From positions 434,001 through 498,000 of the forward strand of contig NZ_JBIZWA010000002.1 of the NCBI RefSeq assembly GCF_044769865.1: 64,000 nt of DNA, in the 5' to 3' direction. Shown here one piece after another: positions 59,954-64,000 of the stretch. The position numbers and the translations under genes were made by a program. The stretch is from Homoserinimonas sp044769865 (GTDB taxonomy: Bacteria; Actinomycetota; Actinomycetes; Actinomycetales; Microbacteriaceae). How positions within the stretch are numbered: the first letter of the stretch is position 1; each line of letters begins with the position of its first letter. The notes beneath the pieces were generated by a model, which was not told where the DNA came from, did no database searches, and was given only the letters and a program-made list of their open reading frames with translations.

Positions 59954-61087
59954 ATGAGGGCTGTCGTCTTCAACGGACCGTATGACGTGAGCGTCGAGAC
60001 GGTCGATGATCCGAGGATCGAGGCGCCGAGCGACGCGATCATCCGCATCACGACGGCGAACATCTGCGGCTCCGACCTGCACCCCTACGAGGGCAGGGCC
60101 GAGATGGATGCGGGCATGGTCATCGGGCACGAGAACATGGGAATCGTCGAGGAGGTCGGCCCCGGCGTAGACCGCGTCAAGGTCGGCGATCGTGTGTCGG
60201 TGCCCTTCAACCTCGCCTGCGGAACATGTCGAAACTGCAACGACGGCTACACCTCCGCGTGCCTTCGCGCAAACCCGTCGGGGATGCCCGGCGCCGGTTA
60301 CGGCTACCCCATGATGGGTCCGTACTGGGGCGGACAGGCGGAGCTCCTCCGCGTGCCGTGGGCGGACTTCAACCTGCTCACGCTTCCCTCCGGCGACGAG
60401 TGGGAGCGGGACTTCACGATGCTCTCCGACATCTTTCCGACGGGCTATCACGCGACGGAGCTGGCGCAGGTCACACCCGGCAAGTCCGTCGTGGTCTTCG
60501 GCGCCGGACCCGTCGGCCTGATGGCGGCCCACAGTGCCGCCATCCGTGGCGCCTCCCAGATCTTCGTCGTCGACAAGGAACCCGACCGACTGGCTCTTGC
60601 CGAGCAGTTCGGTGCGACCGCGATCGACTTCTCGAAGACCGATGTCGAAGAAGTGGTCATGGATGCCACGGACGGCATGGGAGCCGACTGCGGTGTCGAG
60701 GCGGTCGGCTACCAGGCGCACGACGCGACGGGGGAGGAGCACCCCGAGATGGTGCTCGACAACCTCGTGAAGGTCGTGCGGGCGACCGGCAGCCTCGGCG
60801 TGGTCGGCGTGTACGTACCAGAGGACCCGGGGGCGGCGACGGAGAACGCCAAGGAGGGTCGCATCGCCTTCAACTACGGAGAGGCGTTCACGAAGGGCCT
60901 CTCGATCGCCGGCGGCCAGTGCCCCGTGAAGAAGTACAACCGCTATCTTCGCGACCTCATCATCCAGGGCAGGGCCACCCCCTCCCAGATCGTCTCCCTC
61001 GAACTCTCGCTTGAGGAAGCCCCTGGCGCCTATAAGAACTTCGACAGTCGCGAGGACGGCTGGACGAAGGTGCTCCTGCATCCCTGA
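59954..61087 (+). CDS. Zinc-dependent alcohol/formaldehyde dehydrogenase (glutathione-independent FDH type)
   Basis: A 377-residue medium-chain dehydrogenase. Catalytic-zinc residues are C in ICGSDLHPYEG near 38 and HE in IGHENMG near 60; a structural zinc lobe has CGTCRNCNDGYTSAC near 88-102; NAD-binding FGAGPVGLMAAHSA near 179. The DLHPYEG and YGYPMMGPYWGGQAELLRVP segments are typical of glutathione-independent formaldehyde dehydrogenases. It follows the monooxygenase after 191 bp with its own promoter. Formaldehyde as substrate is likely but not certain. Confidence 0.88.
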   Translation: MRAVVFNGPYDVSVETVDDPRIEAPSDAIIRITTANICGSDLHPYEGRAEMDAGMVIGHENMGIVEEVGPGVDRVKVGDRVSVPFNLACGTCRNCNDGYTSACLRANPSGMPGAGYGYPMMGPYWGGQAELLRVPWADFNLLTLPSGDEWERDFTMLSDIFPTGYHATELAQVTPGKSVVVFGAGPVGLMAAHSAAIRGASQIFVVDKEPDRLALAEQFGATAIDFSKTDVEEVVMDATDGMGADCGVEAVGYQAHDATGEEHPEMVLDNLVKVVRATGSLGVVGVYVPEDPGAATENAKEGRIAFNYGEAFTKGLSIAGGQCPVKKYNRYLRDLIIQGRATPSQIVSLELSLEEAPGAYKNFDSREDGWTKVLLHP

Positions 61088-61138
61088 CGGGTTCGGACCT
61101 TGGCAGGCCAGCACCTGTGGCGCTGGCCTGCTCAGGCC

Positions 61139-61144
61139 TACCCT
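61139..61144 (+). promoter_or_regulatory. Leaderless promoter -10 (TACCCT) for the PAP2-kinase fusion gene
   Basis: TACCCT, six bases, then ATG. Confidence 0.45.
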
Positions 61145-61150
61145 GTGCGC

Positions 61151-62743
61151 ATGAGCCGCCCCCTGCATCCGCTCGCCTCGCTTCGCCGCTTCCGGGTCAT
61201 GCCGCGCTGGGTGCGGCGAATGGATGCCCGGGTCTCGCGTGCCATCAACGGGCACCGACACCTTCCCGAACTCGACCGTGGCCTCGCGCGACTGTCACGC
61301 AGCGCTCACCGCAGCCGGCTCTGGTTCGTGATCGCCCTGGTCCTCTACGTCTCGGGCGGCGCTCGGCGCCGAGCGGCAGTGCGGGGCGGGGCATCCATCG
61401 TCGTGGGCAGCGCGCTTGCAAACCTGGTCGGCAAGCGCATCTTCGGTGGCGACCGCCCTCTGCTGAAGGATGTGCCGTTGCCGCGTCGACTCAAGAAGAC
61501 ACCGACATCGGGGTCCTTCCCTTCCGGACACTCGGCGTCGGCGGCGGCATTCGCGACCGGGGTCGCGCTGGAATCGCGCCGCTCGGGGGCCGCCGTCGCA
61601 CCCCTCGCGGCGGCGGTCGCCTATTCGAGACTCCATGTGGGCGCCCACTGGTTCTCCGATGTGATCGGCGGTGCATCCCTGGGGGCGGCGGTCGCTGTCA
61701 TCGGGCAGATGCTCGTGCCAGCTCACCCCCGTGAGGAGCCGCAGCCGTCCGCGCCCTCCGTGCCCCTGCCGGCACTCCCTGACGGCACGGGAGCCTTCAT
61801 CCTTGTGAATCCTTCGTCGGGCATCGACCCGCTCCGGCCCGACCCGCTCGAGGTGATCGGCGAGGCGCTGCCGGGAGCTGTCATCCATGCCCTCGAAGAA
61901 GGCGATGACCTCGCCGCACTGGTGCGAAAGGCCCTCTCGTCACCGGCGCCGCCGCGCGTGCTCGGGGTGTGTGGCGGCGACGGTTCCGTCTCGGCCGCGG
62001 CCGAGGTTGCGCGCCACGCGGGGCTTCCCTTGGCCGTGTTTCCGGGCGGCACCTTCAACCACTTCGCGCGCACGGCGGGTGTCCCCGACGTCCAGTCGGG
62101 CATCGATGCATTGCGCGTGGGATCGGGACGGCGAGTGGATGTCGCGGAGCTGGTGCTCGACGACGACCCTCCCTTCACCGTGCTCAACGTGGCATCCGTC
62201 GGTATCTACCCGGCCTTCGTCGCGGAGCGGGAGACGATGCAGTCACGCCTCGACAAACCGGTTGCGGCGGTCATTGCGGCGTTCAGGGTGCTGGCTCGCG
62301 CCGAGACGATCGACGTGACCATCGACGGCCGGCGGGCCCGCGTCTGGTCGGTCGCGGTCGCGGCGGGAGAGAACTCCTCGGCGTCGATGGTGCCCCTGCA
62401 ACGGCGCAGCCTCGACGATGCGACCCTCGACGTGCGCGTGCTGCACGCCATCGGACGCATGCCACGGGTTCGCGGCCTCGTCGCGCTTGCGTTTGGCCAG
62501 CGCGCATCCGCTCTTCTCGACACGGTGCCGCTGCGTGCCAAGCTCGCGACGATCGAATCCTTCACGGCCGAGCGCGTGGCCATCGCCGTCCACCGGCGCG
62601 GGGACGGGGATGTCGAATTCGGGCACGACGGCGAGGTGTCGACGAGTGCGGGGCCTCACGCGGATGACGATGCGAGGGCGGTTGTCTCGATCGTTCCAAG
62701 AGGGCTCAGCGTCTACAGTTCGGGGCTGCCCGCAACGAGCTGA
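61151..62743 (+). CDS. PAP2 phosphatase fused to a diacylglycerol/lipid kinase domain
   Basis: A 530-residue two-domain protein. Residues 1 to about 195 are a PAP2 phosphatase with KRIFGGDRP near 97, PSGHSASA near 125 and SRLHVGAHWFSD near 162, set among short membrane helices. Residues about 215-530 are a DAGK-catalytic-type lipid kinase with LVNPSSG near 220, GVCGGDGSVSAAAEVA near 272 and FPGGTFNHFA near 298. The fusion joins opposing phosphatase and kinase chemistry on lipids; such fusions are known in actinobacteria. Substrate unknown. Confidence 0.9.
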   Translation: MSRPLHPLASLRRFRVMPRWVRRMDARVSRAINGHRHLPELDRGLARLSRSAHRSRLWFVIALVLYVSGGARRRAAVRGGASIVVGSALANLVGKRIFGGDRPLLKDVPLPRRLKKTPTSGSFPSGHSASAAAFATGVALESRRSGAAVAPLAAAVAYSRLHVGAHWFSDVIGGASLGAAVAVIGQMLVPAHPREEPQPSAPSVPLPALPDGTGAFILVNPSSGIDPLRPDPLEVIGEALPGAVIHALEEGDDLAALVRKALSSPAPPRVLGVCGGDGSVSAAAEVARHAGLPLAVFPGGTFNHFARTAGVPDVQSGIDALRVGSGRRVDVAELVLDDDPPFTVLNVASVGIYPAFVAERETMQSRLDKPVAAVIAAFRVLARAETIDVTIDGRRARVWSVAVAAGENSSASMVPLQRRSLDDATLDVRVLHAIGRMPRVRGLVALAFGQRASALLDTVPLRAKLATIESFTAERVAIAVHRRGDGDVEFGHDGEVSTSAGPHADDDARAVVSIVPRGLSVYSSGLPATS

Positions 62744-62776
62744 CGAGCTGTGGGAGCGTTCTGCTCACTTGTACCG

Positions 62777-62782
62777 TAGCGT
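62777..62782 (+). promoter_or_regulatory. Leaderless promoter -10 (TAGCGT) for the rsbQ-like gene
   Basis: TAGCGT, seven bases, then GTG. An alternative TACCGT ends at the same base where this box begins (62772-62777). Confidence 0.5.
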
Positions 62783-62789
62783 GGGGATT

Positions 62790-63608
62790 GTGTCGTCTCA
62801 ATCAGCGCAGATTTCCACGGTGGCCCGGCGCAACAACGTGAATATCAGCGGCAATCCGAACGGGCGAACCATCCTTTTCTCCCACGGCTTCGGCTGCAAT
62901 CAAGATGTGTGGCGTCATGTGGCGCCAGCATTCCTTGAGGACTACCGGGTCGTGCTCTTCGATCTGACCGGGGCGGGCGCATCCGATCTCTCGGCATACG
63001 ACCGAGCGAAGTATGACTCGCTTGACGGCTATGCCGATGACGTGATCGAGATCCTCGAAGATCTGGACGCGAAGGACGCCATCTTCGTCGGCCACTCGGT
63101 CAGCTCGATGATCGGCGTGCTGGCGGCCAACCGCGATCCGTCCCGTGTCGGCACCCTCGTGCTGGTGGGGCCGTCGGCCCGCTACATCAACGACGGCGGC
63201 TATGTCGGTGGCTTCGAGGAGGCCGACATCATGGCGCTGCTCGACGACCTGGATGCGAACTATCTGGGATGGTCGTCGGCGATGGCCCCCGCGATCATGG
63301 GCAACCCTGACCGACCCGAGCTTGGGGAGGAACTGACCGGCAACTTCTGCAGCACGGACCCGGAGATCGCGCGGCACTTCGCGCGGGTCACGTTCCTGTC
63401 AGACAACCGGCGCGACCTCGCCGAGGTGAGCGTACCCACCCTCGTGCTGCAGTGCAGCGACGACCTCATTGCCCCTGCCTCGGCGGGACGCTACGTGCAC
63501 GAACACATCCGTGACAGCACCTTCGTGAACCTGAGCGCCACCGGCCACATCCCCAACCTGTCAAACCCTGCCGAGCTGAGTGAAGCGATCCTGGGGTTCC
63601 TGCGATGA
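62790..63608 (+). CDS. rsbQ: RsbQ-like alpha/beta hydrolase
   Basis: A 272-residue hydrolase resembling Bacillus RsbQ, which acts with the PAS phosphatase RsbP to signal energy stress, and the plant KAI2/D14 receptors. Seen: VARRNNVNISGNPNG at the start, SHGFGCNQDVWRHVAP near 31, the nucleophile GHSVSSM near 97, FCSTDPEIARHFARVTF near 190, LQCSDDLIAP near 221 with the acid, and the histidine in SATGHIPNLSNP near 250. GTG start at a leaderless promoter. Its stop overlaps the PAS gene by 4 bp, as expected of an rsbQ-rsbP pair. Confidence 0.88.
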   Translation: MSSQSAQISTVARRNNVNISGNPNGRTILFSHGFGCNQDVWRHVAPAFLEDYRVVLFDLTGAGASDLSAYDRAKYDSLDGYADDVIEILEDLDAKDAIFVGHSVSSMIGVLAANRDPSRVGTLVLVGPSARYINDGGYVGGFEEADIMALLDDLDANYLGWSSAMAPAIMGNPDRPELGEELTGNFCSTDPEIARHFARVTFLSDNRRDLAEVSVPTLVLQCSDDLIAPASAGRYVHEHIRDSTFVNLSATGHIPNLSNPAELSEAILGFLR

Positions 63609-64000
63609 GCGACGCCCCGGCCGCCTCGAGGAGCAACGACATCGAAGCATCACTCGAAGACCTCTATGAGCATGCGCCGTGTGGGTTCTTCTCCACGACC
63701 ATCGATGGCGTGATTGTGCGGGTCAATGAGACCTTCGTCTCGATGAGTGGGCGCAGCCGCGAGCAGCTTCTCGGCGCGCAGGTGCTGTCGATCTTGACAC
63801 CCGGAGGACAGCTCTTCTACGAGTCGCGCTACATCCCCGTGCTGCATCTCCAGGGCGAGGCCCAGGAGGTCGCCCTCACACTCCAGACCGCGTCGGGCGA
63901 GGAGCGTCCTGTGCTCGTCAACGGTGTCGTGATCGATGGTGTGCAGGGGCGTCCCACGGCGATCCGCGCCGCCGTTTTCCCTTACAGCGGCCGCAAGGAG
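63605..64000 (+). CDS. PAS-domain signalling protein (RsbP-like), 3' end beyond the window
   Basis: The frame is open from an ATG overlapping the rsbQ-like stop to the last base, giving the first 132 residues. They form one PAS domain: LEDLYEHAPCGFFSTTIDGVIVRVNETFV, then RSREQLLGAQVLSILTPGG and PVLVNGVVIDG. Such domains in this position usually lead into a PP2C/SpoIIE phosphatase (RsbP) or another output domain; that part is not visible. Coupling to rsbQ supports a two-protein sensor. Confidence 0.82.
   Translation, partial: MSDAPAASRSNDIEASLEDLYEHAPCGFFSTTIDGVIVRVNETFVSMSGRSREQLLGAQVLSILTPGGQLFYESRYIPVLHLQGEAQEVALTLQTASGEERPVLVNGVVIDGVQGRPTAIRAAVFPYSGRKE

Overview
This 64 kb window is a compact, high-G+C bacterial chromosome segment that looks like an actinobacterium, most probably of the family Microbacteriaceae. 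The signs are an actinobacterial RbpA, an OpcA-dependent glucose-6-phosphate dehydrogenase, a single complete coproporphyrin-dependent heme cluster with HemQ, small actinobacterial families (DUF3099, DUF5997), type B ribosomal protein bL31, and many genes whose start codon sits 6-8 bases after a TANNNT -10 element (leaderless transcripts). The genus is not determined. I see no rRNA, tRNA, CRISPR array, insertion sequence, prophage or obvious foreign island. Sixty-five coding genes are called; the first (tpiA) and last (a PAS-domain protein) run off the window.

Layout. 1-1353: end of tpiA, then secG and rbpA. 1395-9500 (minus): a pentose-phosphate operon in transcription order tkt, tal, pgi, zwf, opcA, pgl, with stop/start overlaps at four junctions. 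9773-11827: ctaB and ctaA, convergent, for heme O and heme A. 12102-16213: suf iron-sulfur operon sufB, sufD, a Rieske ferredoxin, sufC and a SufT/MIP18-like factor. 16222-20767: bioY, an ABC-F ATPase, the SURF1/small zinc-knuckle-like/DUF3099 operon and a fabG-like reductase. 20783-27666: serB, divergent glgC and glgA, an ABC ATPase, rpmE2 with two stem-loops behind it, a DEDDh exonuclease and trehalose synthase. 27773-37826: hydrolase plus GT4 glycosyltransferase, histidine phosphatase plus sirtuin, SpoU methyltransferase, D,D-carboxypeptidase, fatty acid desaturase, SGNH hydrolase, GlsB-type membrane protein and an SF2 helicase.

37861-47599: heme biosynthesis. hemA is divergent from hemE-cgoX-hemQ-hemH-hemC-hemD-hemB-hemL, so every step from glutamyl-tRNA to heme b by the coproporphyrin route is encoded together; ctaB and ctaA 26 kb away continue to heme A, and SURF1 helps put it into cytochrome oxidase. 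47596-51501: an accessory stretch of small or poorly known genes (phosphodiesterase-like EEP protein, an effector-only LysR-type protein, DUF5997, a 37-residue lysine-rich protein, GT2, an acidic protein, a CEEH-motif protein and DUF1653). 51564-64000: secreted M28 peptidase with Gly/His/Lys-rich ends, YitT-like protein, NCS2 purine permease, P-type cation ATPase, an FMNH2-dependent monooxygenase followed by a formaldehyde-dehydrogenase-like enzyme, a PAP2-lipid kinase fusion, and an RsbQ-like hydrolase translationally coupled to a PAS protein.

Most of the window is conserved core metabolism. The observations most worth following are the dense set of leaderless promoters (including one divergent pair whose -10 boxes overlap), an apparent excess of the hexamer GGATGC/GCATCC, the RsbQ-PAS pair at the right edge, the monooxygenase/formaldehyde dehydrogenase pair, a 20-bp tandem duplication that supplies the ctaB stop codon, and shared motifs among the small unknown proteins.
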